Assembly (NCBI GenBank): GCA_020310875.1
Contig: CM035413.1
Span: 181,976,085-182,040,084 of the forward strand
Reading direction: 5' to 3'
Source: Ceratopteris richardii
Lineage: Eukaryota; Streptophyta; Polypodiopsida; Polypodiales; Pteridaceae
DNA: 64,000 nt
Below, piece by piece: positions 1-11,058 of this stretch (positions within the stretch are counted from its first letter, which is position 1; every line of letters begins with the position of its first letter). A program made the translations under genes and the position numbers. The notes beneath the pieces were generated by a model, which did no database searches, was not told the DNA's origin, and saw nothing but the letters and a program-made list of their open reading frames with translations.

Positions 1-2
1 AA

Positions 3-2360
3 ATGGAAGTGACACCGGACAGCCAGAAGGAAAAAGAAAAGAAGATGGATGATGCTCAGGAACAGGAGCATGTCATTCAATTGAATGACACTACCAAAGT
101 AAGCATCAAGGAGGACACAACTACTGGGGTTACACATGTCAAGATACCTATTAAAGAGGAAGAACAAACCCCAAAGAATATGGATGCGGGAGAGATCCCA
201 CAAAAAGAACAAACAATAATCGAGGTGCCTGATGACACACCTCAAGCACAGGATGAAAACATGAGGGCTGAGCCACGGATACAGCTTCAAATCAGGCAAC
301 CCCATGATACCACTTTACACATTGCCCAAGGCAAAGACGTGACTACCGGAGCAGAACCATCAATACCAAAAACATGGCTCAATGTGGATGTGACTCAACT
401 GAAGCCGGTAGTAAAGCAAATGATCCAGACAGCCATGGACACCCAGCAGCAAATGATGGATACAGATGCTGAATATGATCAAGCACGAAGAGAAAAAAAT
501 CAGTTTCAACTCATGAGCGAACAGTTATCGGCACAGCTAATTGCAGCACAAAAAGAAGTGGCGAACAAAAATACTGAAGTGCTAGCAATTAAGACACAAT
601 ATGACGAATCCATTGCCCAAAATCAAAAGTTGCTTACACAACTAGAGGAGTTGCGACAATTGCACAAAGCAAGCGAGGCTGAGAAAGATAAAATGAAGAT
701 GCGAAGTGTGCTATTAGAGCAGCAACTCAAGCTATATCTCGAAGAGAACGACAGCCTGCGCGATAGGAATAAAGAATTGATGAAATCTTTATTATATGAT
801 CAACCACTGATACAACAAGGCCCCTCAGAAACTAAAGAACAGGAATTAAAAGAACAGATAGCGGAGTATGCCAAATTGCTACAACAAGCTAAGGAAGTAC
901 AAGAAGAATTAGAACGGCGGCACGATCAAGAAATGAGTGAGCTCAAAAGGCAGCTGAATTCAGCACAGGCCAAATTGGTACAGAGCTACAGTGAAAACAT
1001 GGATCACGTAGCCGACATAGGTAAGGAGCTCCTAGCCATTAAAGAAAAACTCGGTGAAGCCCTGCAAACGATAAAAGAAAAAGAAGAATGCATTGAAGAG
1101 CTACAGAATCAGCAGAAAGGTAAAGAACCGATCGGGACATCAGTAGTGCCAGAAAAAGAACATCCTACTGACGAGGTAGAGGTAAGCCCTCTATCTCAAC
1201 CGATCTATCATTCTCCAATGCATGAGCAGATGGCGGATATGCATGATGATCATCCAATGCCATACACTGCAGAAATAAGTCAGAAGGAACGGGCACTAAT
1301 GGTGTCCCGATTGACGGAAAGTTTTGAGAATGAAGTCATCAAGGTCATGAAGGAAGCCAAAATCAAAGGTAAAGACTTGGAGAAGATCATAAAGCCTTTC
1401 AACATTCCATATGGATTGTTGAAAGAGAAAACAAGGCAATATATAAAGAAGGTTACACACAAAAGTCCGGATCAGCAGCTTAATTTCAAGAATGACACAT
1501 TCACGTACACTCAAGCAGAGTTTGAAGCTGCACAGCCAGTGTGGAGGAGAAAGTTTTTGGAGAAACATCCCACACTACGGGTGCACTGGGAGGCCGCACC
1601 TTATTTATTACAGGTAAACCCTTCGTTTTGTCCAATACCTCGGAGAAGGGATACAACAGAATTTTTGGCTTTACAACGCAGCAGCAATCTTAATAAACAA
1701 TGGCTAAACTATCCGATGTTACCTAGCCCGCCACATAATTATTTGCCAACCGAGGATTATATGATCAAGACCATAGAATTTTGGCTACAAAACTATGCGA
1801 CTGTACCAGATTTAGCAGTTAAGATGACAAATAAAATACTTGGTATGCTACTTACAGTCCTGAAGGTTTTCAAACATGCGGCATATACATTTCTGAACTT
1901 CATCGGCATAAATCAAGGCACCGATATACTTATTTTTGATCTATCAATAATGCCGAGCCGCCCCACAATAATGGCATACTATTCTAGACTCATGTTTTTG
2001 CCAAGTCCATACATGCAAATATTTGAAGAAGCATTTTTTACAGGATTTTTTGAAATAGATTCAGAGGTATTTTTAAAGATGTCATCAAATCTGAATGCCA
2101 GACTTGTGGCATATGAATTAAGCTTCTTCGCAGATCATAGACAACCGCCAAACGATGGAGTCAAAGCGGAACAATGGAAACAGATCATGATACGTGAAGC
2201 TAATCTGCTAAACGATACAGAGCAACAAGTATACAGAACATATGCCCGGCGCTTATCAAAGCCTGTCGGGGACGACAGAGTTCAGGAGGGGGGCAGTGTT
2301 GAGGGCGAGACGAGTAAGAAGAGGAAAAAAAGAAAGCAACGAAAGAAACAGCTTCACTAA
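3..2360 (+). CDS. ORF B of gypsy element e0: coiled-coil protein with conserved C-terminal WLNYP domain
   Basis: The open frame runs from an ATG at base 3 to TAA at 2358-2360 (785 codons); the true start may lie left of the window. The N-terminal ~140 residues are acidic and Gln-rich. Residues ~145-370 are heptad-rich and almost certainly a coiled coil. Residues ~510-700 form a compact domain with QPVWRRKF near 510, RRR, WLNYP near 567 and TGFFE..SEVF near 680. The same motifs in the same order occur in the minus-strand ORFs at 42910-45219 and 40585-42320, at nearly the same residue numbers, so this is a family. No transmembrane segment or signal peptide is visible, which argues against an envelope protein. 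The frame ends about 440 bp before an LTR, so it belongs to a retrotransposon rather than the host. I do not recognise the domain; its function is unknown. Confidence 0.8.
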   Translation: MEVTPDSQKEKEKKMDDAQEQEHVIQLNDTTKVSIKEDTTTGVTHVKIPIKEEEQTPKNMDAGEIPQKEQTIIEVPDDTPQAQDENMRAEPRIQLQIRQPHDTTLHIAQGKDVTTGAEPSIPKTWLNVDVTQLKPVVKQMIQTAMDTQQQMMDTDAEYDQARREKNQFQLMSEQLSAQLIAAQKEVANKNTEVLAIKTQYDESIAQNQKLLTQLEELRQLHKASEAEKDKMKMRSVLLEQQLKLYLEENDSLRDRNKELMKSLLYDQPLIQQGPSETKEQELKEQIAEYAKLLQQAKEVQEELERRHDQEMSELKRQLNSAQAKLVQSYSENMDHVADIGKELLAIKEKLGEALQTIKEKEECIEELQNQQKGKEPIGTSVVPEKEHPTDEVEVSPLSQPIYHSPMHEQMADMHDDHPMPYTAEISQKERALMVSRLTESFENEVIKVMKEAKIKGKDLEKIIKPFNIPYGLLKEKTRQYIKKVTHKSPDQQLNFKNDTFTYTQAEFEAAQPVWRRKFLEKHPTLRVHWEAAPYLLQVNPSFCPIPRRRDTTEFLALQRSSNLNKQWLNYPMLPSPPHNYLPTEDYMIKTIEFWLQNYATVPDLAVKMTNKILGMLLTVLKVFKHAAYTFLNFIGINQGTDILIFDLSIMPSRPTIMAYYSRLMFLPSPYMQIFEEAFFTGFFEIDSEVFLKMSSNLNARLVAYELSFFADHRQPPNDGVKAEQWKQIMIREANLLNDTEQQVYRTYARRLSKPVGDDRVQEGGSVEGETSKKRKKRKQRKKQLH

Positions 2361-2796
2361 AAGCCAAATTTGAAGATAGACAAAGGTAAAGATACATCTC
2401 TGCAGGAAGCCCCGCAGGGGCGCAACACCCATCTCTGCACAGAGCCCCGCAGGGGCACGCACCAGGCTACAAAGCTTAACCCCGGGGTCCAGAGGAGTGG
2501 ATTTTTCAAACATCAGAGTAGGACCAAAAGTTAGAAAGGGGTAGAGGCTGAAAAGTTGAAGAGGGTGACTAAGAATAGCACATTCCTAGTCACTGGTGGC
2601 GTGCGTGGCAACCCAAGTCAACAGGCAAGGCGACTACATCAGGCTCTCGAGTAGTAGAGCTTGAATCAAGAAGGCCATCGAATCTGCATGTCTGTTTAAC
2701 TGCAGACAATACTGACCACAGGGCGCGTGCGCGAAGCAAAGTCTGTCAAAGGAAGCGAAGTCTGTCAAGGGACGACAGAGGCGAAGAGGGGGAGAG
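2361..2796 (+). other. e0 3' untranslated stretch with two GC palindromes and the polypurine tract
   Basis: This non-coding stretch lies between ORF B and the LTR. It contains the 13-bp palindrome GCCCCGCAGGGGC twice (2409-2421 and 2444-2456), each preceded by CTCTGCA-like sequence. It also has a short direct repeat containing GTCTGTCAA (about 2738-2770). The stretch ends in the purine-rich GAAGAGGGGGAGAG, which directly precedes the LTR start TGTTG and is the likely plus-strand primer. A very similar block, GACGACAGAG followed by a G-run and TGTTG, occurs exactly 500 bp earlier (2271 versus 2771), inside the 3' end of ORF B. Confidence 0.6.
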
Positions 2797-3689
2797 TGTT
2801 GCAGAGCCAAAGAGCGCACAAAGCAGAGAAAAAGACGGGCCCCAAAATTTTTCCGATTTGGACCAGATATTTTTGTAACATATTCATTTCTGTAATATAT
2901 TTCCCTTGTAAAGGCACTAGAGGAGTCCTCTAGATGCATTCCCATAGAAGAATAGAAGCTTACCCATGTAAAATAGTAGGAAATTAGCTCTTAGGGAATA
3001 AAGTGCCGGTCACTTGTGTGAAAGGACCATTTTTTAGGGCACTGGTATATAAGTCAAATGTGACTCTTTGTAAAAGACTTTTTGCCATTGTGAGAAGAGA
3101 GAGCACAGAAATTCGAATTTGTGTCTTCTTCCCTCTTCACCTTCTTCTTCGTGAGCTTGTATGCATGTGTATTGCTTGGAAAGAGTGCTTGTGAGTGTGA
3201 TCTATCCTTGAGAGTGTTTCTTTGCTGTAGGAGAGGTGTGTGCGAGGTGTAGGAAGTGCTGAAGTGTAGGAGAGTATTCCCGCGACTCAGTATTTCTGTC
3301 ATAACTTGAAGTAGGAGTGTCGGAATTGCGTGAAACCACTGCCATTGGATGCGTCTTCTCGAGAGCTTCGAAACGCATATGCTATTCGCTATGTTTGGAG
3401 CTCGGAGCTAGGAGAAAAGTCCAAAATACTGACGGCTGCTGCACCAAGTATCGTTTCGTCTTGACCTACAGTTGAAGCTTGTTAGGATAAGTGTTTTTCT
3501 CATTTTCACTTTTGAGTAATACTTTTGCATTGACCATTACGCATTTGCATGTCTTCATACTCTCGGCTAGGTTAGTATACTCTTCGGATTGATAAATTAA
3601 AAGCGTGTATCCCCACTATATGCACTTGTGAGGGGATTGAGGTACAGTCTCTTTCTCCGCAAGTCCCTAAGTTGAAGCTTAGGACAACA
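2797..3689 (+). repeat. 3' LTR of gypsy element e0
   Basis: It begins TGTTGCAGAG directly after a polypurine tract and ends GGACAACA, giving TGTTG...CAACA inverted termini over 893 bp. An AATAAA lies near 2998 and a TATA-like TATATAAG near 3047. It contains a TGTCATAACTTGA module near 3297 that recurs in unrelated elements of this window. The matching 5' LTR lies left of the window, so the boundaries rest on termini and context only. Confidence 0.75.
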
Positions 3690-4163
3690 TAAATGCTCCC
3701 ATGGCGCAACTCGTGAAACAGAGAATAAGCTTTAGCTAAAAGAAATCCCCTACGTTCTCATACATCCATGCAGGGATCTATATCCCACATACCATAAATA
3801 AAGGACCTAAGGACCACTATATATAGCGCATTACTTCGGTACATTTCAACAGCAGCCTGATGCGAGCTCTGCGTTCTTTCTCTACTCTGTGGTTTTGACT
3901 GCGCTTTAGCGGGCTGGGCTGCTCCTCTTCCACGTGAATTTAATGAGACCAAGACCGTGCGTGCGTGGATACTCTTGGATGGCTCCACTTAGTAGGGGGG
4001 GGGGAGGTCATACGACTTAGTAGAGGGGGGGGGGGGTCATACGAATTTCTTTTATAAGATATTCTAAGAAGAACTAAAACTCTGCTACAGAGGAGAATAC
4101 TCGCGTGAGCATAAACTCGAGCTTCAAGGTAAACTAATATGGTCCCACGAATTTGCAACCTAT
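3690..4163. other. Unassigned sequence right of e0
   Basis: No convincing coding sequence was found. There is a TATA-like TATATATAG near 3820 and two poly-G runs near 3993-4005 and 4025-4037, each followed by GTCATACGA, which suggests a short local duplication. It may be old LTR or flanking DNA. Confidence 0.3.
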
Positions 4164-4171
4164 GCTCTGAG

Positions 4172-4499
4172 CAGTGTTGATTTTTGACGGCCACATTGCC
4201 CGTTTTGACCTTTTTATACCGTAAAATACAATCAGAAAATATTTTTGACCTTCAAAAAATACATTAAAAATAGTTAATACAGATAGGATCTCTAGATAAC
4301 CTTTCAAACTGACGGGCATAGTAGACCGTCAAAATACAACACTGGCCATATTGCCCATTTTGACCTTTTTATACCGTAAAATACAATCAAAAAATATTTT
4401 TGACCTTCAAAAAATACATTAAAAATAGTTAATACAGATAGGATCTCTAGATAACCTTCGAAACTGACGGGCATAGTAGACCGTCAAAATACAACACTG
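4172..4499. mobile_element. hAT-type MITE with internally duplicated body
   Basis: Terminal inverted repeats are CAGTGTTGATTTTTGACGG on the left and its near-complement on the right (17 of 19 positions match). The 8-bp direct repeat GCTCTGAG flanks the element at 4164-4171 and 4500-4507, the target-duplication length of hAT transposons. Inside, a 155-bp unit is present twice in tandem (4189-4343 and 4344-4498) with a few differences. No transposase is encoded, so it is non-autonomous. It is inserted next to a copia primer-site-like sequence. Confidence 0.85.
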
Positions 4500-4513
4500 G
4501 CTCTGAGTACCAA

Positions 4514-4981
4514 TGTTGTGGTACAAACCACTAAAGACTAACTACCTAGCAAAACCACCAAGGTGAAGAGAGAGCACGTATCCACCCAACCAACTCCACC
4601 CATATATATACCTCAAGGCCAAGGGGGGAAAATGTGAGGAGAGCTTGCCAAGTGTCCTCTCCACATGGATTCTAATCCAAAGCCTTCTAACCTTGGAAAT
4701 CACATGGCCTTCACATGGATTCTTAAAAGGACTTCTCCCAAGCTTGTACGTACAAGTCTCAAGGCTTGAGAGGCCTCCCTAAGGGTTAAATACCATACCC
4801 TTAGGAAGTATCACTCCTAAGGATCAAAACCCTTCAGTTGGGAGTAAATAAAGAAGGGTTCAAACCACACTCTTGGAGACACTTTCCCAAGAGTTTCCCA
4901 ATAGAATCCAAGGGTTCTCCAAGTGGATTTGGACCCTCTAAACCCATGTCTTTGGCCACTTTGAGCCATAGTTATACAACA
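4514..4981 (-). repeat. Copia-type LTR remnant (likely 5' LTR, minus orientation)
   Basis: The segment starts TGTTGTGG and ends ATACAACA, so it has inverted TGTTG/CAACA termini. Immediately to its left, GCTCTGAGTACCAA resembles the complement of an initiator-Met-tRNA primer site with one extra base. That is the arrangement of a 5' LTR read on the minus strand. The internal region of this element is not present to the left, so it is a truncated remnant. Confidence 0.55.
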
Positions 4982-5874
4982 TTACCCCATTAGGATAGAC
5001 CTCCAGTTTACCCTTATTTTTGGGATGTAATCAAATTTTTTATTCTTAAGTGCATGGGAAATCCATCACATGTATAAAATTTTCTCATCATATTCCATAT
5101 AGGTAAATAATTCGGTTAGAATAGCTCTAGAGGTATTTTACATCTAGTTTTAAATAGTTCGGCCATTTTAGTATGAATAAGATCACCCATATTTGTATAT
5201 AACTCAATTAGAGCTTAGCTTTGTAGACTTTTTGCAATCAGAAGAGGTGAGCTCTTATGAAATCTTGTAATCCGCTCTTCTCATTCATTTTTCTTCTTTC
5301 TCATTACTCATTTAGAGTGGACATGGTGAGGAAAGGGTGTATAAAGGGGATATATAGGCATTGAAGTGTCTCTTCCATAAATTGGATGCTACAAGCGCAC
5401 ATAGGAATCCCCCAAAAAGGTAAGACAACTCCCACTAGTCCTTTGAAGTTTGTTTTCTCTCTAAATGTGTCTATTTTTGTAGATCTAAACTTAGAAACAT
5501 GTAGAACATTCAATTCCACATGTTTTGCTATGCCATAAGGGGCTATCTTTGAAGCACGTTGAACTATTTCTAACAAAAAGGTTGTAGGTTTGAGAACATT
5601 GAATTTCATGCTCTCTCTTATCTCTCTCTCTTTGTCCCTCTCTCCTTCCCTCTTTCTCTCTCTCTCTCTCTCTCCCCCAAACCAGGAATCTCTCTTTGAT
5701 TATTGACTTCTTTGAGCCCTACAAGCTTATTGCGAACATTGAATTTCCTATCGTCTCAATTTGAGCTATGTCTTGAAACATGAGGTGAGTGCATCTATTG
5801 TGTTTGAAGTCAATGTCCTCAGTAATGCATGACTCCAAGTTAGTTAATCTTCTATAATATGTGCTTTTCCTTAA
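4982..5874. other. Unassigned, probably decayed transposon sequence
   Basis: No supported gene. The stretch has a TATA-like TGTATATAAC near 5195 and a CT-rich run near 5617-5675. The phrase GAACATTGAATTTC appears at about 5593 and 5733. It could be an old LTR or leader of the gag relic to its right. Confidence 0.25.
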
Positions 5875-6189
5875 CTAAGGATTATTAAAACCTTGTATAA
5901 AGAGTGATAACCTCTTTTGAATATAGGGTTCCTCAGTACTTGGACATTTATCCAAGTCCTCCTTAAATTTTCTTGGACATTTATCCAAGTCCTCCTTAAA
6001 TTTTCTGGCAACAATCCTAACACTTCCATCACATTTTTGTTTTACGATATGGTTCAAAGTAGCAACGTTGTGTTTAATTCCTTTCTTCGAGAATTCACCA
6101 ATGCATTCCCCAAGGAAATTCTCTATATCAAGGAAAATTTCCTTCCTTAGAGGTTGAAAACAAGATAGAGCAAGTGCAGTCAAAGTCAA
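5875..6189 (-). pseudogene. Ty3/gypsy gag relic
   Basis: The minus-strand translation resembles the capsid region of the gag at 57079-60627: FQPL, an E/G-F-S-K-x-GI-H-N pattern, and a K/R-F-x-x-x-L-x-x-CP pattern align in order. Only about 100 codons remain, with no upstream or downstream domains. An 11-codon (33-bp) block starting near 5940 is repeated in tandem. It is a fragment and cannot be functional. Confidence 0.6.
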
Positions 6190-6588
6190 AGACTTCTAAG
6201 AAAGTAGCATATATATTTACTTCCTCTACCCTAGCATCTACTTGTATTAAGCTAAATGATCATGTGCACTTGTGGATCCATCATACTAGTTCTTCAAACA
6301 CTTAGCCGCTTGTGGTAATGTAATTCTTCTCCCCTTATTTTGGAAATCATATCTCCTCATGGGCATGTCTTAAATAGCTTCACCTTCAAGGAAGGGATTA
6401 GGTGAACTCAAATGCAAAATTTATAGTTTATGTTACAAAGATTCCTTGTGTGCACACCGGCCCAAGTCATTTGTGCCATTTGGGTTATGGAAAACATATA
6501 TATGCATCCTTGCTTATTCTCATATATGCTATCTTTGAACTATGTTATTGGCATCAAGTTCACCGCCTCTTCTAAGTTTCTCAATCAG
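6190..6588. other. Unassigned sequence left of copia C
   Basis: I see no coding, repeat or LTR similarity here. The left edge of the copia C LTR is placed at about 6589 only because similarity to its partner LTR stops there. The true end of the element could lie inside this stretch. Confidence 0.3.
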
Positions 6589-7495
6589 ACAAACTAGTTG
6601 TGAAATGACTAGCTCCCAAAATTTGCTATTTTTGAACATACACCTGCTGAGAAAATGAGCAGTTCTCTTAACCTGGTAGGGCTTAGATAAATTCCTTTTG
6701 GGCATAGCAGATAGACTTATCAAGCTTCCCAATCCAAGTTAACGCACTTCAAATGATCAATTGAGCATTGAGAACAATATTCATCAACATCTGGAACATG
6801 CCTACCATTCTTGGGGCTCTATGGAGATAGACTAGTGTGAAGTAAAATGTAGATTTATCCCAAATTATAATTCCAATGGCCATGAAGTTTCGTATGCAAA
6901 AACTAGATTTATATACCAATCAAACGGACTTTAAAACTCTAAAAATGGTTGACTAGAGCTCAAAATATGAGCTTCTGAAGTTACTGCTCTGAGTGAGTAT
7001 AGCAGAGAACAAAACAAAGAAGTAGAGAATGATGAATGTATAGATTCACATATGATTACAACCACATTGGCAATGAATATTGCACAATGGGACTAGAATG
7101 ATAGATCTATGGAGTAAGCTCTTCAATATCTACAAAGTGACATGAAGTGGTCACGTAGAAGGCTTGCTAATCACCACTTCCTTCTTGCTCCTTTTATAGC
7201 TACTTTCAAAGGGAGTTTTGAATTCGAATTCGAATGGCTCCACCTAAAAGTGATCCCCAAAGTTAGGAAATATTCCCTCAGCTCACTAATTTGTGGTTTT
7301 AGGTAGTTAGAGCCATGAGTTTTCTTTTTACATCATGGATGATGTAAGCCATTCTTTTTCTTTTTTCTTTTTCACAATTACAAGAGATAAAATGTACTCT
7401 TTTACGAGAGGTGCTCACATGACTACACATATGACTACAAATGAACATAAATCAAATAATATCAAGCATGTAGGCTTGGGTAAAATGCACCAACA
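6589..7495 (-). repeat. 3' LTR of copia C (left copy)
   Basis: It matches the right-hand LTR pieces at about 29270-29543 and 35394-36015 over its whole length with moderate divergence. It ends GCACCAACA at 7495. The next bases, GCTCCCCCTC, are the complement of a polypurine tract, as expected for a minus-strand 3' LTR. The first ~175 bp of the right LTR (from 29094) have no clear counterpart on the left, so this copy is truncated or diverged at its left edge. Confidence 0.75.
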
Positions 7496-7599
7496 GCTCC
7501 CCCTCAAGGCTAACATGCTTGGCCTCCAAATATATCTTCAATTGTCCTTGATTTCCTCCAAGCCAATCATCAACTTGATCTAGTTAACTTTGTACCATC

Positions 7600-8150
7600 A
7601 AGAGCTTTAGGCAACATGTCTGCACATTGCATATCTGTGGAGACATAGGATAGTTAAATATCCTTGCTTATTAGCTTCTCCCTTACATAATGGTAGTGGA
7701 CTTCAATATGCTTGGTTCTAGCATGGTATACTAGATGAGCTGCAAGATGTAGTGAGCTTGCGTTGTCACCAACAATGTGAGGTGTTGAAGAATGAAGTCC
7801 AAGATCTGTGTACAAAGACTTTAACCACACGATTTCTTGAGTTGCATTAGCCAAACCTCTATATTCAGCTTCATTAGAAGATAATGCTACATTTGGTTGC
7901 TTCTTGGATGCCCAAGAAATGAATTTTTAATCTACAAATGATACATACCTGGATGTGCTTCTTCTATCATCTCTAGATCCAGCCCAATCTACATCTAAAT
8001 AGGCCTTTAGCTCAATATCTGAAGTAAATGGATAAAACAAACCTTCGTTCATGGTCCCTTTTAGGTACTTGAGGACTCTCTTGGCTGCTTCCATATGTGG
8101 TCTTCTTGTCTTATGCATAAATTGACTCAATATGCTAACATTATACCATA
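7600..8150 (-). pseudogene. Copia C RNase H fragment, separated by the copia E insertion
   Basis: Minus-strand segments carry typical copia RNase H sequence: YLKGT, then DVDWAGSRDDRRSTSRYV (7927-8130), and GDNASSLHLA, HARTKHIEVHYH (7654-7854). Around 7860-7925 the SSTEAEY-equivalent region is interrupted by a stop. The segment is cut at 8151-8155 by copia E; the upstream RT part resumes at 25518 on the other side. Confidence 0.8.
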
Positions 8151-8155
8151 TATCT

Positions 8156-9482
<1,327 letters not shown>

Positions 9483-9548
9483 GCTCCCCCTCAATCACTA
9501 ATTTGACCTCTTCCGGTCTTTCATATATCTTTCTTTCTTTTATACCTT

Positions 9549-10612
9549 TGTTAGACGGCCGCCGAACAAAGGACAATTGTACTTAGACAGAGGTTTTTAA
9601 TGTAGAAAGAACCCTTCTGAAAGTACGTGGTAAAGAAAGATTCGCGCAAGCCTTGTAATAAAATTCTATTTAAAGCAATGAAAAGAACGGCAGAGGAGCG
9701 AGAGAAGAAGCCCCCCCGTTTTTGGGAGTTGCGAGTGTATTGTGAGAGCCCTGATTTGGGATTAACTCTTCTACTGTGTGTAGGTAGGTGTTAACGAGTA
9801 GAGTATCTTGGCTCTGTCCTGTTCTGCGCGTCTTATCTGTGTAATCGTTTGACTGCGTATGCGTGATACACTGCGGTGTTACGAGTCGGTACTGCGATTT
9901 TGGGATTCTGTTCGATAACGAGTTAAGATATCTTTGATTATGCGTAAGGTGTTAGTCTGTTGTCTATTTGCTATTTCTTCGGTGGAATAGGTAAGCGTGA
10001 AGAATGGACATGAGTTGCTATGATTCTCTGTAAGTAACTGAGTCGGTATTATAGTCTGTGTTCAAAGGTAATGCCGGTAATGTCTGAGTACGCGTAGAAT
10101 GGTAATAATGTTGCGACACGTCTTGCGGACAGTAGATATTACGGGTTGAAGGTAGATACACGGTAAGTCTGTGAACTGACAAGAAGAATTGTGTGTTATG
10201 ATTTTGTTAAGTTACTAAAAGTTTTGGACTGTCATCTCGGACTACTGCTCAACTACTATGGCAGGAACAGTCTGGGAGCTCTCAGTCCAGTACGTTGGTC
10301 TAGTTGAAGTTGTTCAGGAGCAAAACTGAGCTAAGACAGGAAAATCATAACTACAGTTGAGTGAGGAGTTGGGAAAATAGTACAGGGCCTCTGTCAACAG
10401 ACCCCTACCACTCCCAAGGACCCACATGGTTAGAGTCAGTTTATTTTGGCGGTAAGATTGAGTACAGAGAAAGAGAGACTCGGAAATATCTGGTACGCAG
10501 GTGTGGAACCAGATTCTGGAGTCTCTGAAGGATTGTTGTTTTGAACTAGTAATTAACGGCTGCGGTAGATAGTTAACGGTTGAAGTTACAATAAGCGATT
10601 ATACCTTTAACA
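9549..10612 (+). repeat. 5' LTR of G1
   Basis: It begins TGTTAGACGG and ends CCTTTAACA. It is almost identical to 19027-20090. One spacer base and the primer site TTGGCGCCGTCTGTGGGA follow directly. Confidence 0.96.
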
Positions 10613-10613
10613 T

Positions 10614-10763
10614 TTGGCGCCGTCTGTGGGAAAGTGGCATCCGATCGCCAGTTCTCTGGCCCGTTGTCTGTGGGAAAGTGGCATCCGATCGCCAGTTCTC
10701 TGGCCCGTCGTCTGTGGGAAAGTGGCATCCGATCGCCAGTTCTCTGGCCCGTTGCCTGTGGGA
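10614..10763 (+). repeat. G1 primer binding site followed by a 44-bp tandem array that repeats a PBS-like core
   Basis: The primer site is at 10614-10631. A 44-bp unit follows in tandem, so that PBS-like sequences (TGGCCCGT.GTCTGTGGGA) recur at 10657, 10701 and 10745. Units 1-3 are nearly identical; the fourth is cut short and diverges after GTGGCAACTG. All copies end in CTGTGGGA followed by AAGTGGCA. Confidence 0.9.
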
Positions 10764-11058
10764 AAGTGGCAACTGATTACCAGTCTCTGCGGTAAAGTAG
10801 CATTTGATTACGAGTCACTTGTGAGACAGTGGCATTAGAGTGCTAACGGTTTGTAAGAAGCAAACATCCAGCAACATTTGCTTCACTGACAGTAGCAACA
10901 AGATCCAGATTGTTGCAAACTGCTCAGATAGTATCACTGGGCAATGATACATGCCGGTCACTCGATCGGGCAAAACATATCCTAAGAATCGTCAGATTGA
11001 AGCATGAAAATCACAAAAGATAGCCTCGGGAGAAGTAGGCATAACTAGATCTGACCAA
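10764..11058 (+). other. G1 leader between the primer array and gag
   Basis: Non-coding leader without an obvious ATG-led gene. It contains a further degenerate GTGGCA.T.GA motif near 10828-10840 that may be an eroded continuation of the 44-bp array. Confidence 0.4.

Noticed and set aside
3-2360. Host gene encoding a coiled-coil (kinesin/myosin-like) protein
   Set aside because: The frame has no introns, lies next to a polypurine tract and LTR, and is homologous to ORFs inside G2 and H.
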